Source: Lonsdalea populi (GTDB lineage: Bacteria; Pseudomonadota; Gammaproteobacteria; Enterobacterales; Enterobacteriaceae). From it: 64,000 bases of DNA. The position numbers and the translations under genes were made by a program. The stretch spans positions 1,054,001 through 1,118,000 of the forward strand of contig NZ_CP065534.1 in assembly GCF_015999465.1 (NCBI RefSeq), in the 5' to 3' direction. Shown one piece after another: positions 1 to 10,395 of this stretch (position 1 is the first letter of the stretch; every line of letters begins with the position of its first letter). Below the pieces are notes generated by a model. That model saw only the letters and a list, made by a program, of their open reading frames with translations, had not been told where the DNA came from and did no database searches.

Positions 1-128
1 GATAAGCCATCGCCCAGCGTTTTGTCCGCCTGCCGATAGCGCGTTCTGATATGCTCCGGCCCCCATTTTGCTTATTAACGGCGAGCGGGTATCATGCTCG
101 GCAGCCTTTTTGTGTCAGGAGATAAATC

Positions 129-620
129 ATGCCATCTTTCGATATTGTTTCGGAAATTGATATGCAGGAAGTCCGCAATGCGGTGGAGAATGCATCGCGC
201 GAGCTGAGCACCCGCTGGGATTTCCGCAACGTGCCCGCCAGCTTCGATCTGAATGAGAAAGCGCAAACCATTAAGATGGCGAGTGAGTCCGACTTTCAGG
301 TTAAGCAACTGGTGGATATTCTGCGTGAGAAGCTGGCTAAACGCGGCATCGAAGGCAGCGCGGTAGAGGTGCCTGAAGAGCTCGAACACAGCGGTAAAAC
401 CTACAGCGTGGAAGCCGGGCTGAAGCAGGGAATTGAGACTGCGCAGGCGAAGAAGCTGGTCAAGCTGATCAAAGACAGCAAGCTGAAAGTTCAGGCGCAG
501 ATTCAGGGCGAGCAGGTGCGAGTGACCGGTAAGTCCCGCGACGATCTGCAAAACGTGATCGCGCTGGTGCGCGGCGCGGATCTGGGCCAGCCTTTCCAGT
601 TCAATAATTTCCGCGACTAA
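129..620 (+). CDS. yajQ: YajQ family nucleotide-binding protein
   Basis: A 163-residue protein, the same length as E. coli YajQ and alike along its whole length. It opens MPSFDIVSE and ends [11 protein letters not shown], both family signatures. YajQ proteins are small cytoplasmic two-domain proteins with ferredoxin-like folds. They bind nucleotides or RNA, and in some plant and animal pathogens a homologue acts as a cyclic-di-GMP receptor; which role applies here cannot be read from the sequence. The ATG follows an AGGAG ribosome site about seven bases upstream. The gene is convergent with putA, with a shared hairpin terminator between them. Confidence 0.95.
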   Translation: MPSFDIVSEIDMQEVRNAVENASRELSTRWDFRNVPASFDLNEKAQTIKMASESDFQVKQLVDILREKLAKRGIEGSAVEVPEELEHSGKTYSVEAGLKQGIETAQAKKLVKLIKDSKLKVQAQIQGEQVRVTGKSRDDLQNVIALVRGADLGQPFQFNNFRD

Positions 621-641
621 GCGGACTTCCTTACAGAAGCA

Positions 642-664
642 AAAGGCCAGCAATGCTGGCCTTT
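642..664. terminator. Bidirectional terminator between yajQ and putA
   Basis: A perfect 10-bp stem (AAAGGCCAGC / GCTGGCCTTT) with a 3-base loop. It has A and T runs on its flanks and sits between two convergent genes, so it can act in both directions. Confidence 0.85.
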
Positions 665-669
665 CTGTT

Positions 670-3600
670 TTAAAGCGTCATCAGACGCGTATTGCCTCCC
701 GCCGCCGCCGAATTGGCGCAGACTACGCGCTCAATCAGCAGGCGCTCAAGCCGAATCGCGTTGTCTCCGTTGCTCAACCCCTGCACGGATACGATAGGGC
801 CGTGTCTGGCGGCCAACTGGGTGCAGACGTTCCGCAGCGATACGGCGTTGCCGTGATGGATCACCGCATCGAAAGACTGTTCGTAAAGCGTAGAGGCCGG
901 CGTTATATCGATGGCCGCTTTCACGTCGGCCGGCAGTTTTTCATAGAGCGCAATGTTCACGGAGGCGTCCGGCCACAGCATCTTGCCGCCCACGCTGGCG
1001 ACCGCCGCCAGTTGGATCAGCAAATCCTGCGGGTTCAGCGCCAATCCCAAAACCCGCGCTCGGGGCAGAAGGCGATAACTGTTCTCTTCGCCGGTGGGGC
1101 CGGGAAGGCCGCTTACGGTATATCCGGCGCTATTTTCTTTAAACGCTTTGCAGCATTGCAGCAACTCGCTGTTTTGCTGCTGCTCCGCCCATGCTTTCAG
1201 TGCCGTAAAGGCGTTGAAGGTGCCGGGCTCCGTCGGCATGGCTTCCGGTCCGGCGACCGCGGTGTAGCGTAAGCCTTGCAGCGAGGCATCGGCAGGGCAC
1301 CGGCTCAGCAGACGATACAGATACAGCGGCCCGCCCGCCTTGGGGCCGGTGCCGGAGAGCCCTTCGCCCCCGAAGGGTTGTACGCCGACGACCGCTCCCA
1401 CTACATTGCGGTTGATATACACATTGCCCACGTTGATGCTTTCGGTCACTTTATGGATGGTACGGTCGATGCGGGAGTGAATGCCGAAGGTAAGACCATA
1501 TCCTAATGCGTTGATTTTATTCACCAACGCCGGCAACTGGCGGCTGTCATAGCGCAGTACGTGCAGCACGGGGCCAAATACCTCTTTCTTTAAATCCTCG
1601 ATGGCGTTGATCTCGATGAGTGCGGGCGCGATGAAGTAACCCTGAGCATCGTCTGTGGCGCTGTGCACCGAGGTGTAACTGGCTTGGTATACGGGGAAAC
1701 CTTTGTCCCGCATCGCGCTGATGTGCGCACGGATGGCGCCTATCGCGTCTTCGTCGATGACCGGGCCGATATCCGTTGAGAGCCGTTCAGGGGTGCCCAT
1801 CTGATATTCGACCATCGTGCCGCGCAAGGCTTCAAGCAGCGGCTCGGCGACGTCATTCTGGATACATAACAATCTTAAGGCGGAGCAGCGCTGACCGGCG
1901 CTATCAAATGCGGAGGTCATACAGTCGATAATCACCTGTTCCAATAAAGCGGACGAATCGACGATCATGGCATTGATGCCGCCGGTTTCCGCGATGAGGG
2001 GAATGGGGCGTCCGGCTTCGTCCAGGCGTCCCGCAATCTTTTGGTTGATCGACAGGGCGACGGCGGTAGAGCCGGTGAACATGACTCCTTTAACATTATC
2101 ATCGGCGATCAGCGGCTCGCCAACGGTTTCGCCTCGTCCCGGCAGCATCTGCAAGACGTCGTTCGGAATACCGGCTTCATACAGAATGTTCACGGCGAGG
2201 TAGGCGATGAGCGGCGTCTGCTCGGCCGGTTTGGCAATCACCGTATTGCCGGTCGCCAGCGCGGCGGCTATCTGGCCGGTGAAAATGGCCAGCGGGAAAT
2301 TCCAGGGGCTGATGCAGACGACGACGCCCAGCGGTACGTGGCTGTCATTTTCGAATGTCTGCTGAACCTGCAGGGCGTAATAGTTGAGAAAATCCACGGC
2401 TTCGCGCACTTCGGCGATGGCATTACTGTAGGTTTTTCCGGCCTCTCTGACCAGCACGCCGATGAGTTCGCCGATGCGTTGCTCCATCAATTCGGCGGCG
2501 CGGATCAATGTTGCCGCACGGATCGACGGAGAAACGGCGGCCCACTGGCGCGTTGCCCGCTGCGCGGCCGCCAGCGCCTGGGCGACATCGCTTTCAGTGG
2601 CTTCGCAGACGGTGCCCACGATATCGCGCGGGTCGGCAGGATTGATGACATCGATCGGCGTTGCAAGAGGGGAACCCGCTGCCGTTGTGGGCTGTGCACG
2701 GATCTTTTCCTGCGCGCCGTGCGTCAGGGTGGTGAACAGTTCGTGCAGGCAGGCTTCGTTATACAGGTTCAGTCCCCGCGCGTTCTTCCGAGTCGTGCCG
2801 TAGATATCTTGCGGCAACGGGATGCGAGGGTGGGGCAATCCCCGCTGGTTCTCCGTTTTCGCCAGCGCAGCGACGACATTGATGGGGCTCGCAATCAGGC
2901 TGTCGAGCGAAACCCCCAGGTCGGCTATTTGATTCACGAATGAACTGTTGGCGCCGTTTTCCAGTAACCGGCGGACCAGATAGGGCAACAGGGTTTCGTG
3001 TGAACCGACCGGGGCGTAGATGCGGCAGGGGCGATTTAGGCGCTCTTCGCCCACCACTTCCCGGTAGAGCGGAACGCCCATGCCGTGGAGGCACTGAAAC
3101 TCATACTGGTGCGGGGTAAAGGTCTCCCCCGCCAGATAAAAGATGGCCGCCAGCGAGTGTGCGTTATGCGTAGCGAACTGGGGATAGAACAGTTCCGGCT
3201 CGGACAAAAGGGCCTTCGCGCAGGCCAGATAGGAGACATCGGAGTAGACCTTGCGCGTAAACACCGGGTACGCGCTAAGCCCGGCGACCTGCGCGCGTTT
3301 GATTTCGCTGTCCCAGTAAGCGCCTTTGACCAGTCGTACCCGCAGGCGGCGCTGGGTTTGGCGGGCCAAGTCTTTCAGGTAGTCGATCACGCTGAAGCAG
3401 CGCTTCTGGTAGGCCTGGACGACAAAGCCGATGCCGTCCCAGGACTGCAGTTCCGGCTCTTCACACAGCCGGGTCAGTAAATCCAACGAGATGTCCAGCC
3501 GGTCGGCCTCTTCGGCATCCATGGTGATCGGCACATCATAGGATTTGGCGAGGAGCACCAGCGACTTCAGCGTGGGATACAGTTCGCTGAACATCCGTTC

Positions 3601-4449
3601 ATACTGGTGCAGCGTATAACGGGGATGCAGCGCCGAGAGCTTGAGTGAAAACTCCGTGCCGTTATAAATGCCTTTCTCCCGGCTGTGCTTGCCGATGGCG
3701 TGCAACGCGTTCTGACAGCGTTGCACGTAGTTATTGGCGTCTCGCTGGGTCAGCGCCGCTTCGCCCAGCATGTCAAAGGTGTAGGTGAACCCGGCTTTCT
3801 CGGTGCGGGCTATCGACTGCAACGCCTGGGAAATGGTTTCTCCGGTGACGAAATGTTCGCTCATAACATGCATGGCGACGTCCATCGCTTTTCGGATCAG
3901 CGCGGAAGAGGCGGTCGCGATAATAGTATTTACGCTGTGAGACAAGGCGTGCTTGTCGCTGTAACTGACGACAGAACCGGTGACGAGCAGTCCCCACGTC
4001 GCCGCATTAATAAACAGCGACGAGTTTTTCCCCAGATGCGACTTCCAGTTCTGTCCCGAGAGTTTATCGCGAATCAGCAGGTCGCGGGTGTCGTCATCCG
4101 GGATACGCAGTAGGGCTTCGGCCAGACACATCAGCGCCACCCCTTCCCGTGAGGACAGAGAATACTCCTGCAACAGGTTTTGAATCATCGATTCGCGATC
4201 TTTACTGACTTTCCTTTTGCGTAACGATGAGGCAAGAGAATAGGCTAATTGATGGATCTTTTGGTCGGTATCGTCAGGGATCTTGAGGGGATCAAACAGA
4301 GAGGACACCACTTCCTGCTCAGACTTGTCCCAGACCCGCGCAATAGTTTTTCGCTTGTTATCTCTGGAGGTCCAATGCGTAGATAACTCAGCGAACGGCG
4401 AAACGTCTTCTCTGTCCATAACCTCATCTCTTACGATATCGATAGCCAT
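670..4449 (-). CDS. putA: Bifunctional proline dehydrogenase / P5C dehydrogenase PutA without DNA-binding domain
   Basis: About 1259 residues from the ATG at 4449; a GTG at 4461 is an alternative with a poorer ribosome site. The protein oxidises proline to P5C in an FAD-dependent proline dehydrogenase half and then to glutamate in an NAD-dependent aldehyde dehydrogenase half. The first half carries [31 protein letters not shown] and FATHNAHS. The second half, after about residue 600, carries the catalytic cysteine in AGQRCSALR (near residue 850) and ends [12 protein letters not shown]. Compared with E. coli PutA (1320 residues), the protein begins at about E. coli residue 75 to 80. The N-terminal ribbon-helix-helix repressor domain is therefore absent, and no room is left for it upstream. 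The gene lies 80 bases after a leftward amino-acid ABC gene and may be cotranscribed with it. Catalysis looks intact; autoregulation does not. Confidence 0.93.
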   Translation of the reverse strand: MAIDIVRDEVMDREDVSPFAELSTHWTSRDNKRKTIARVWDKSEQEVVSSLFDPLKIPDDTDQKIHQLAYSLASSLRKRKVSKDRESMIQNLLQEYSLSSREGVALMCLAEALLRIPDDDTRDLLIRDKLSGQNWKSHLGKNSSLFINAATWGLLVTGSVVSYSDKHALSHSVNTIIATASSALIRKAMDVAMHVMSEHFVTGETISQALQSIARTEKAGFTYTFDMLGEAALTQRDANNYVQRCQNALHAIGKHSREKGIYNGTEFSLKLSALHPRYTLHQYERMFSELYPTLKSLVLLAKSYDVPITMDAEEADRLDISLDLLTRLCEEPELQSWDGIGFVVQAYQKRCFSVIDYLKDLARQTQRRLRVRLVKGAYWDSEIKRAQVAGLSAYPVFTRKVYSDVSYLACAKALLSEPELFYPQFATHNAHSLAAIFYLAGETFTPHQYEFQCLHGMGVPLYREVVGEERLNRPCRIYAPVGSHETLLPYLVRRLLENGANSSFVNQIADLGVSLDSLIASPINVVAALAKTENQRGLPHPRIPLPQDIYGTTRKNARGLNLYNEACLHELFTTLTHGAQEKIRAQPTTAAGSPLATPIDVINPADPRDIVGTVCEATESDVAQALAAAQRATRQWAAVSPSIRAATLIRAAELMEQRIGELIGVLVREAGKTYSNAIAEVREAVDFLNYYALQVQQTFENDSHVPLGVVVCISPWNFPLAIFTGQIAAALATGNTVIAKPAEQTPLIAYLAVNILYEAGIPNDVLQMLPGRGETVGEPLIADDNVKGVMFTGSTAVALSINQKIAGRLDEAGRPIPLIAETGGINAMIVDSSALLEQVIIDCMTSAFDSAGQRCSALRLLCIQNDVAEPLLEALRGTMVEYQMGTPERLSTDIGPVIDEDAIGAIRAHISAMRDKGFPVYQASYTSVHSATDDAQGYFIAPALIEINAIEDLKKEVFGPVLHVLRYDSRQLPALVNKINALGYGLTFGIHSRIDRTIHKVTESINVGNVYINRNVVGAVVGVQPFGGEGLSGTGPKAGGPLYLYRLLSRCPADASLQGLRYTAVAGPEAMPTEPGTFNAFTALKAWAEQQQNSELLQCCKAFKENSAGYTVSGLPGPTGEENSYRLLPRARVLGLALNPQDLLIQLAAVASVGGKMLWPDASVNIALYEKLPADVKAAIDITPASTLYEQSFDAVIHHGNAVSLRNVCTQLAARHGPIVSVQGLSNGDNAIRLERLLIERVVCANSAAAGGNTRLMTL

Positions 4450-4529
4450 AATAAATCTCACGTTACTTAATCGTAGTCTACGGTGGGAAAGCAGCCGCTA
4501 CGGTAATCAGCCCATCCATCGTTCGGGCG

Positions 4530-6071
4530 TTACAGCGCGAGGGTCGTCAGCGCACTTTTCTGGTTATGGAGAAATTTCACTAATCTCTCGTCCGTGGAAT
4601 GCAGGATGTCATTGGGGGTGCCAGCGGCGAGAATCTCACCTTCCTCCATAAAGACGATGCGGTCGGAGATTTTGAATGCGAAGGACATTTCGTGAGTGAC
4701 GATCACCATCGTCATCCCCTCATTAGCCAGGTTTTCAATGACTTTCAGCACGTCGCCGACCAGTTCCGGGTCCAGGGCAGAGGTCGGTTCGTCGAACAGC
4801 ATGATGGAAGGCGTCATCGCCAGCGCACGGGCGATCGCCACGCGCTGCTGCTGGCCGCCGGAAAGCTGGTGGGGGTATTTATGCACATGTTCAAGCAGCC
4901 CGACTTTTTTCAGCAGCGTTAACCCCTGAGCCAGAACATCGTCTTTGGCGCCGGTCTGATGGTAGAGCGGCGCGAACATGACATTCTCCAGCGCGGTCAT
5001 ATGGGGAAAGAGATAGAACCCCTGGAAAACCATGCCGATTTTCTCGGCCTGCTGGTAATAGTGTTGCGTCGGCCTGCCGTTGTCCGTGGGGTGAAGGAAT
5101 GGCTGGTCATCCAGCAAAATTTTCCCGGCATCAAGCGATTCCAGACCATTCATGGTGCGGATTAACGACGTTTTGCCCGAGCCGGAAGGGCCGATGATGG
5201 CGATCACTTCACCTTTTTTGATCGCCAGATTGATATTCTTCAGCACCGGTTTATTGCCGTAGCGCTTGCAGATCCCCTCCAGCGCCAGGGTTACGCGGTG
5301 TTTGTCGCTGGCATATTTACGGGCGGGCTGCAGCGCGGGCGTCGGCAACTGCGCCTGCAACAAGGCGAGTTCGTGTTCGCTTAATCCCCGCGCTTTCCTG
5401 CTGCTGGTATCGAGCCATTTTTCCAGCGTGGTCACCAGCCGGTCGAAGATGGTCACGATGAAGATGTAGTAGCACGACACGGCGAGCAGCGTTTCGATGA
5501 CCTTGAAGTTCTGGGTATACAGCCGCTGTCCCACCAGAAGAATTTCCCCGAGTGAAATGACGGACACCAACGACGTCAGTTTGACGATGACGATGAATTC
5601 ATTCGCCAGCGCGGGAAGCGCGATGCGCATCGCCTGTGGAATGATGATGCGCGTTTGTATGCCGCCGTAATTAATGTTGAGAGATTTGGCCGCTTCCAAC
5701 TGCCCTTTGTGTACGGACATTAAGCCGCCGCGGTAAATCTCGGCGATAAACGCGGATTCGCACAGCACCATCGCGATCAGACCGGAAACAAACGGCGATG
5801 ATAGAAGGTCTGACGTCGACGTGAAAAATTGCGGCAGGTTATAGATCAGGATAATTAAAACCAGCAGCGGCAAGCTTCTGAAAAACCAGATATACACTTT
5901 GGCAAAAGCGCGTAGCAGCAGGAAATGGGATTGTTTCGCCAGCGCCAGAACCAGGCCGAGAATATTGCCGCCGGCCCAGGAAGCGACGCTCAGCGCAATC
6001 ACGACGAGGGTGGCTTGCCAGAAATCAGAATAAGAGAACAGCCCAAAGAAATAATGAGTATCAAAAACCAT
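4530..6071 (-). CDS. Polar amino acid ABC transporter, fused permease and ATP-binding protein
   Basis: A 513-residue fusion. Residues 1 to about 215 are a HisM-type inner-membrane permease with several hydrophobic segments and the EAA-like loop ([19 protein letters not shown]). Residues from about 255 onward are a HisP/GlnQ-type ATPase with Walker A GPSGSGKT, signature LSGGQQQR, Walker [15 protein letters not shown] and the switch histidine in IVTHEM. The family normally imports amino acids such as glutamine, histidine or arginine, using separate permease and ATPase genes. With only one permease, the functional unit is presumably a homodimer of the fusion. The binding-protein gene lies just upstream and putA just downstream, so proline or a proline-related compound is a possible substrate. 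That is inference from context only. Confidence 0.9.
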   Translation of the reverse strand: MVFDTHYFFGLFSYSDFWQATLVVIALSVASWAGGNILGLVLALAKQSHFLLLRAFAKVYIWFFRSLPLLVLIILIYNLPQFFTSTSDLLSSPFVSGLIAMVLCESAFIAEIYRGGLMSVHKGQLEAAKSLNINYGGIQTRIIIPQAMRIALPALANEFIVIVKLTSLVSVISLGEILLVGQRLYTQNFKVIETLLAVSCYYIFIVTIFDRLVTTLEKWLDTSSRKARGLSEHELALLQAQLPTPALQPARKYASDKHRVTLALEGICKRYGNKPVLKNINLAIKKGEVIAIIGPSGSGKTSLIRTMNGLESLDAGKILLDDQPFLHPTDNGRPTQHYYQQAEKIGMVFQGFYLFPHMTALENVMFAPLYHQTGAKDDVLAQGLTLLKKVGLLEHVHKYPHQLSGGQQQRVAIARALAMTPSIMLFDEPTSALDPELVGDVLKVIENLANEGMTMVIVTHEMSFAFKISDRIVFMEEGEILAAGTPNDILHSTDERLVKFLHNQKSALTTLAL

Positions 6072-6322
6072 AGTTTATCCTGTGATGAAATTGACGCTGG
6101 CATCAGCGGTCATGCATCTGGATTGCTCACCGGAATAACACGCGTAATGAAAAGCGAAGGCCGTGCGATCGCGATGATGTGACAACGGCGGATCGGTGAC
6201 GTCCTGTTCGTCACGCCGACGCGAGCCGGACAAGCCGGTCGAGACGCGTAGGGAGCCTGACTGATGATGCCCCTCTCCACACGGTCAACCCGCATCGGTG
6301 AGAGAAGGGAACGGGATGATAT

Positions 6323-7162
6323 TTACTGTAGCGTGCCGTTTAACGCCGCCTGCACTTCACTGGGGGAATACGCCTTCAGGTTGTATTTTGTCAACAGCTG
6401 CTGGTATGCCGGCGACTTGATGACCGTTTGGACGGCAGTATTAAGGCTGCTGAATTTCTCTTGGTTGCCTTTCTTCACACCCAGCCCTATCAGAATGGGA
6501 TAGACGATTCCGCTGCTGACCGTCAGCCTCTGGGTTTTATTGGCGACGTCAAAAGCCACCGCCGCATCATCAAACTGGACGTCTACCGCGCGCGACAGCA
6601 CTGCCTGACTGGCTTCAGGCGCGGTCGGGAACTCCCGGATATCAATCGGTTTCAGCCCTTTATCCACACACAGCGTTTGGGAGCCCTGCGACATTTTTAA
6701 TACCCACGCCGCTCCGCTGATGGAACTGACTTTTTTACCGCACAGCATGCCGAGTTCCGTCGGCTGAAACGGATCTCCTTTTCTCGCGATCAGGACACCG
6801 CCGGTTTTGACGTAGGGAATGAAATCGATCTGTTTGGCGCGCTCGGGTGTGATGTAGAGCGAAGACGCGATCACGTCAAATTTGCCCGTATTCAATCCCA
6901 TAATCAGGTTGGCGAAGCGGGTATCAATAAATTCGGGTTTGGTTTTAAGTTCAGCTGCGACGAGCTGGATAAACTCGGCATCGAACCCCGCAGGCTGATG
7001 ATTATCAAGATAGTTGTAGGGGGGATAGGTGAGGTCGGCACCGATTTTCAGCGGTGCGGAAAAGGCCGGCGCGTTCGCCAGGACACTCAGTGCGGTGCAC
7101 AGATAGAGCGCCTTTCTGAGCTTGAAAAACGCGGAGGAGTTGAGCGGTTTTTTCCCAGTCAT
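6323..7162 (-). CDS. Amino acid ABC transporter substrate-binding protein
   Basis: A 279-residue periplasmic family-3 solute-binding protein. It has a signal peptide (hydrophobic LYLCTALSVLANAPAFSA, cleavage probably after AFSA) followed by the usual opening LKIGADLTYPPYNYL and the ligand-loop motif GFDAEFIQLVA. The start is the ATG at 7162, preceded by AAGGAAAT. An upstream in-frame start would add 46 residues in front of the signal peptide and is unlikely. The gene lies 251 bases before the fused permease-ATPase gene on the same strand and should supply its ligand. Homologues bind polar amino acids; the exact ligand cannot be assigned. A sigma-54-like promoter lies about 60 bases upstream. 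Confidence 0.9.
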   Translation of the reverse strand: MTGKKPLNSSAFFKLRKALYLCTALSVLANAPAFSAPLKIGADLTYPPYNYLDNHQPAGFDAEFIQLVAAELKTKPEFIDTRFANLIMGLNTGKFDVIASSLYITPERAKQIDFIPYVKTGGVLIARKGDPFQPTELGMLCGKKVSSISGAAWVLKMSQGSQTLCVDKGLKPIDIREFPTAPEASQAVLSRAVDVQFDDAAVAFDVANKTQRLTVSSGIVYPILIGLGVKKGNQEKFSSLNTAVQTVIKSPAYQQLLTKYNLKAYSPSEVQAALNGTLQ

Positions 7163-7221
7163 AATGATTTCCTTATTATGCAGTAGCCAGTCTGCTGTGT
7201 AGGTGCGAGTCCGGGTTACTA

Positions 7222-7237
7222 AGCATATACCATGCCA
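7222..7237 (-). promoter_or_regulatory. Candidate sigma-54 promoter of the amino acid ABC transporter gene
   Basis: Read on the minus strand this is TGGCATGGTATATGCT. It matches the sigma-54 consensus (TGGCAC, five bases, TTGCW) at 9 of 11 specified positions, with the essential GG and GC pairs at the right spacing. It ends about 60 bases before the ATG of the binding-protein gene. Confidence 0.5.
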
Positions 7238-7462
7238 TTTCCCCGCCAGGGGGTTCGGCGCGGCGCTTCGTTTGCGCCAAGGGGCGATGAATACCGGCAA
7301 GACGGCACCGCTGCCCGGGATTGTTAAGAAAAAATAATCAATCCGGCTTTCGACGATTCGGGGCCGTGGCTGCCGGGCGGCGCAGGCGCGACATTTATCT
7401 CAGCCGTATCGTGCAGGTGAGCTGTTCAGGGAAGAACGAGAGATGTTCTACCGTTGTGCGGC

Positions 7463-7479
7463 TGCACAAAGGCAGTGCG
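7463..7479. promoter_or_regulatory. Candidate NtrC-binding dyad upstream of the ABC transporter
   Basis: TGCACAAAGGCAGTGCG has the GCAC-7 bases-GTGC arrangement of NtrC sites (compare TGCACCAACATGGTGCT upstream of glnA). It lies about 230 to 250 bases upstream of the sigma-54-like promoter, a workable enhancer distance. A half-like site, CATGGTGC, follows at 7483 to 7490. Confidence 0.4.
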
Positions 7480-7628
7480 GCGCATGGTGCAACGGCTGCA
7501 TCAAAAAAAGGTGTCTGAATTGACGAAGGTTTTGGTCTGAGGACGTATGGACGCTCCTCGATCGACGGGGCGTTTCACGCTTAACACCGAGTAGAATGTG
7601 GCGGCACCCTACAGCCGGTAGCGCAGTG

Positions 7629-9008
7629 TTACAGCAACGTCAAAGCCTTATCAATCCTCTGCTCCAGCATTTTTCGGTTGGTCTGTTTGTTGTCGATTTT
7701 GACATAGGCGCTGAGCTCGTCAGGCACAATGATGACTTCGGCGACACCCGGCAGGCCGCGCATCTTTTGCTCCAACCGGGGGTCTTGCAGCGCTTTATCG
7801 GACAGGGTGATCCGCAGGCTGCTGAGATAGGGCGGTTCCTGCATGGTGAAGCTGAGTATCAGCCAACCCAGCGCGATGATGGCTCCGGCGCTGAAAACCA
7901 GCGCTGCGCCGTGCAGGTCGAACAACGCGCCGCCGAGACTGCCGCCAATCGCAACGCCGATAAACTGCGTGGTGGAGTAAACGCCCATGGCGGTGCCTTT
8001 GTATCCGGCCGGGGCCTCTTTACTGATGAGCGAAGGCAGCAGGGCCTCCATCACGTTGAATCCCAGCAGAAATAGCTGAATGCCGATGATAATCCGCCAC
8101 AGCTGGTTGGCATTTGCGCTCAGTAATACCAGTTCGGCGGCGATCAGAATGACGATGCAGACGACGAATATCTGCTTCATGCGGCGCTTCAGCTCGGCAT
8201 AAATGATGAAAGGCACGACGGCCACGAACGAAATCAGCATCGTCGCCAGATAGACTTTCCAGTGGTCCTGAGGCGGAAGTCCTGCTTGCTCCATCGCCCG
8301 CGGCAGTGCTATGAAGCTGGACATCAGCAGGATATGCAGACACATGATGCCGACGTTCAGCTTCAGCAGTCGGCTATTCGCCAGCACTTTTCTGACGCTG
8401 CCGCGCACGATCGCCGACTCACGATTAAGTACATGCTTTGAGGCGTTCGGGATAAAGGCGAGCGTGATAACAATCGCGATAACGGAAAGGAGGGCGATTC
8501 CCCAGAAAAGGGCATGCAGACCCAGCGCGTGGGTAACGATAGGGCCGACCACCATCGCGATGGCGAAGGTGACGCCGAAGCTGACGCCGATGAACGCCAT
8601 GGCTTTGGTGCGATTCTGTTCACGCGTTAAATCCGACAGCAAGGCCATGACCGCGGCGGAGATCGCCCCCGAGCCTTGTAGGGCCCGGCCGAGAATAATG
8701 CCCCAAATAGAGTCGCTGAGGGCGGCGATAACGCTACCGGCGGCGAACATCAGCAGGCCGCCGACGATGAGAGGTTTACGTCCGATGCGGTCCGACATCA
8801 GTCCGAACGGGATCTGGAACAGCGCCTGCATCAGGCCATAAATACCAATGGCGACGCCTATCAGGAATTCACTGGCGCCCTGCAACGCCATTCCGTAAGT
8901 GGTCAACACCGGGAGGACCATGAACATGCCTAGCATGCGAAGTGAAAAGACCGTTCCCAGTCCCCACGTGGCCCGTAACTCGGCAGGCGTCATTCGGTTA
9001 TCGTTCAT
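7629..9008 (-). CDS. yajR: MFS transporter YajR
   Basis: A 459-residue inner-membrane transporter of the major facilitator superfamily, highly similar to E. coli YajR. It has twelve predicted membrane spans and the loop 2-3 motif DRIGRKPLIVGG. It also has the C-terminal soluble YAM domain (about residues 390 to 459, with SAYVKIDNKQTNRK) that distinguishes YajR from other drug-efflux-type MFS proteins. The start is the ATG at 9008, because GAGGTG lies directly before it; the GTG six bases further upstream would overlap that ribosome site. The natural substrate is unknown; the fold suggests proton-driven export. Confidence 0.93.
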   Translation of the reverse strand: MNDNRMTPAELRATWGLGTVFSLRMLGMFMVLPVLTTYGMALQGASEFLIGVAIGIYGLMQALFQIPFGLMSDRIGRKPLIVGGLLMFAAGSVIAALSDSIWGIILGRALQGSGAISAAVMALLSDLTREQNRTKAMAFIGVSFGVTFAIAMVVGPIVTHALGLHALFWGIALLSVIAIVITLAFIPNASKHVLNRESAIVRGSVRKVLANSRLLKLNVGIMCLHILLMSSFIALPRAMEQAGLPPQDHWKVYLATMLISFVAVVPFIIYAELKRRMKQIFVVCIVILIAAELVLLSANANQLWRIIIGIQLFLLGFNVMEALLPSLISKEAPAGYKGTAMGVYSTTQFIGVAIGGSLGGALFDLHGAALVFSAGAIIALGWLILSFTMQEPPYLSSLRITLSDKALQDPRLEQKMRGLPGVAEVIIVPDELSAYVKIDNKQTNRKMLEQRIDKALTLL

Positions 9009-9107
9009 CTGCACCTCGGGTATTTTTCTGGCGCTATTTTAGAGCCTGGGACGCATGTGCGTAAATGCGCGTTTTGTTACCTGATTTGGCGGGGTGGGGG
9101 GAGAAAT

Positions 9108-9137
9108 AAAAAACAGACGGCATGCCGTCTGTTTTTT
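9108..9137. terminator. Terminator after cyoE
   Basis: A perfect 18-base palindrome (CAGACGGCATGCCGTCTG, 9114 to 9131) flanked by six A and six T. It follows the leftward cyo operon and precedes yajR. Confidence 0.9.
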
Positions 9138-9155
9138 GTCTGCAAGCTGACGCCG

Positions 9156-10049
9156 TTAGCGCAGGTATGTCAGCATCGTTTCTTGAGCGGGCGTGATGGA
9201 GTCGATCGACATCATCACGCTCAGCGAAGTGATGGCGACAATCGAAAACATGAACAGTTTCTTGGCCCAGAGACGGTCGTCGTTCAGGTTTTTGTACCCG
9301 GACAGCGCCATGCCCAGCCACCACAGGCTCACCGCCGCCGCAACCACCAGATATTTGTATCCGGCGTAGCCGCCGAGGGAGAGCATCAGCGTGGCAATCA
9401 TAAACGCCAGAATGTACAGCGTAATATGATGCTTCGCGACGGAGATCCCTTTAACCACCGGCAGTACCGGAATATTGGCGGCCTGGTAGTCTTTGAAGCG
9501 GAAGATGGCGATGGCGTAGGAGTGCGGCATTTGCCACAGGCTGAAAATCAGCAGCAGGATCAGCGCGCCGGCGTCAAACTGGTTGCTGACGGCGCAGTAG
9601 CCGATGACCGGCGGGGCCGCGCCAGACAGGCTGCCGATCAGCGTGCCGTAGACAGAATGCCGTTTCATATAGAGGCTGTAGACGCCGACATAGACGACGA
9701 AGCCAATCACGGCCAGCCACATGGACAGCGGATTAGCGGCGACATACAGTAAGGCAAAGCCCGCAATACCCAGCAGCGCGGCATACGCCAACGTCACCTT
9801 CAGCGAAATCAGTCCGCGCACCAGAACGCGGTTTTTGGTCCTCTCCATTTTTTTGTCGATATCGCGGTCGATGACGTTGTTAAAAACGCAACCGGAAGCC
9901 ACGACTAGCGACACGCCGAAGAGCGTCGCTATAAACAGGGAATAATCAATGCTGCCGTTGGCCGCGAGTAAAAATCCCCCGATGACAGAAATCAGGTTGC
10001 CAAAAATAATGCCCGGCTTGGTGACCTGTAGGTATTGCTTAATCATCAT
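9156..10049 (-). CDS. cyoE: Protoheme IX farnesyltransferase (heme O synthase)
   Basis: A 297-residue polytopic membrane enzyme of the UbiA prenyltransferase family. It transfers a farnesyl group to heme B to make heme O, the cofactor of cytochrome bo3. It has the family motifs [18 protein letters not shown] (the aspartate-rich prenyl-diphosphate site) and [20 protein letters not shown]. Length and sequence agree with E. coli CyoE throughout. It is the last gene of the leftward cyoABCDE operon, 13 bases after cyoD and just before a strong terminator. Confidence 0.97.
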   Translation of the reverse strand: MMIKQYLQVTKPGIIFGNLISVIGGFLLAANGSIDYSLFIATLFGVSLVVASGCVFNNVIDRDIDKKMERTKNRVLVRGLISLKVTLAYAALLGIAGFALLYVAANPLSMWLAVIGFVVYVGVYSLYMKRHSVYGTLIGSLSGAAPPVIGYCAVSNQFDAGALILLLIFSLWQMPHSYAIAIFRFKDYQAANIPVLPVVKGISVAKHHITLYILAFMIATLMLSLGGYAGYKYLVVAAAVSLWWLGMALSGYKNLNDDRLWAKKLFMFSIVAITSLSVMMSIDSITPAQETMLTYLR

Positions 10050-10062
10050 TGTGACGGTCCAG

Positions 10063-10395
10063 TTACTGAATCATCATGTTGTAATGGGTGTTCCACATAA
10101 TCCATATAGAACCCCCAACTACAATCGCGATAATCAGGGCGGTAAAGGCAAGCGCGACAACGTTCCAGCGCTCTTGCGACGACGAGTTCAGGTGCAGGAA
10201 GTACACCAGATGGACCAGAATCTGTACGACGGCGCAGCCGACCACGGTCAGCAGGATGACGTGCGTCGCCGCGGCTCCCGTCATCACCATCGCGAAGGGG
10301 ATCACGGTGAGGATGATGGACAGGATAAAGCCGGTCAGATAGGACTTGGCGCTGCCATGGCTGGCACCCGCATTGTCATGCGTTGAATGACTCAT
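10063..10395 (-). CDS. cyoD: Cytochrome bo3 ubiquinol oxidase subunit IV
   Basis: A 110-residue protein with three membrane helices, one residue longer than E. coli CyoD, starting [15 protein letters not shown]. It is the small subunit that assists assembly and copper insertion in cytochrome bo3 oxidase. The start at 10395 overlaps the cyoC stop by one base (TAATG), which suggests translational coupling. A longer reading frame upstream of this ATG overlaps cyoC and lacks homology. Confidence 0.96.
   Translation of the reverse strand: MSHSTHDNAGASHGSAKSYLTGFILSIILTVIPFAMVMTGAAATHVILLTVVGCAVVQILVHLVYFLHLNSSSQERWNVVALAFTALIIAIVVGGSIWIMWNTHYNMMIQ

Larger units (their letters stand above)
7163..7628. 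other. Intergenic region between yajR and the ABC transporter gene
   Basis: No convincing gene on either strand. A short open frame on the plus strand (7321 to 7518) lacks a family match and a ribosome site. The region contains the sigma-54-like promoter and NtrC-like dyad listed separately, and must hold the end of the yajR transcript. I saw no strong terminator with a T-tract. Confidence 0.6.

Noticed and set aside
2041..2943. A 300-codon plus-strand frame inside putA
   Set aside because: Antisense shadow of putA with no recognisable domain.
7321..7518. Small plus-strand frame between the ABC gene and yajR
   Set aside because: Arg/Gly-rich translation, no ribosome site, overlaps the proposed regulatory region.
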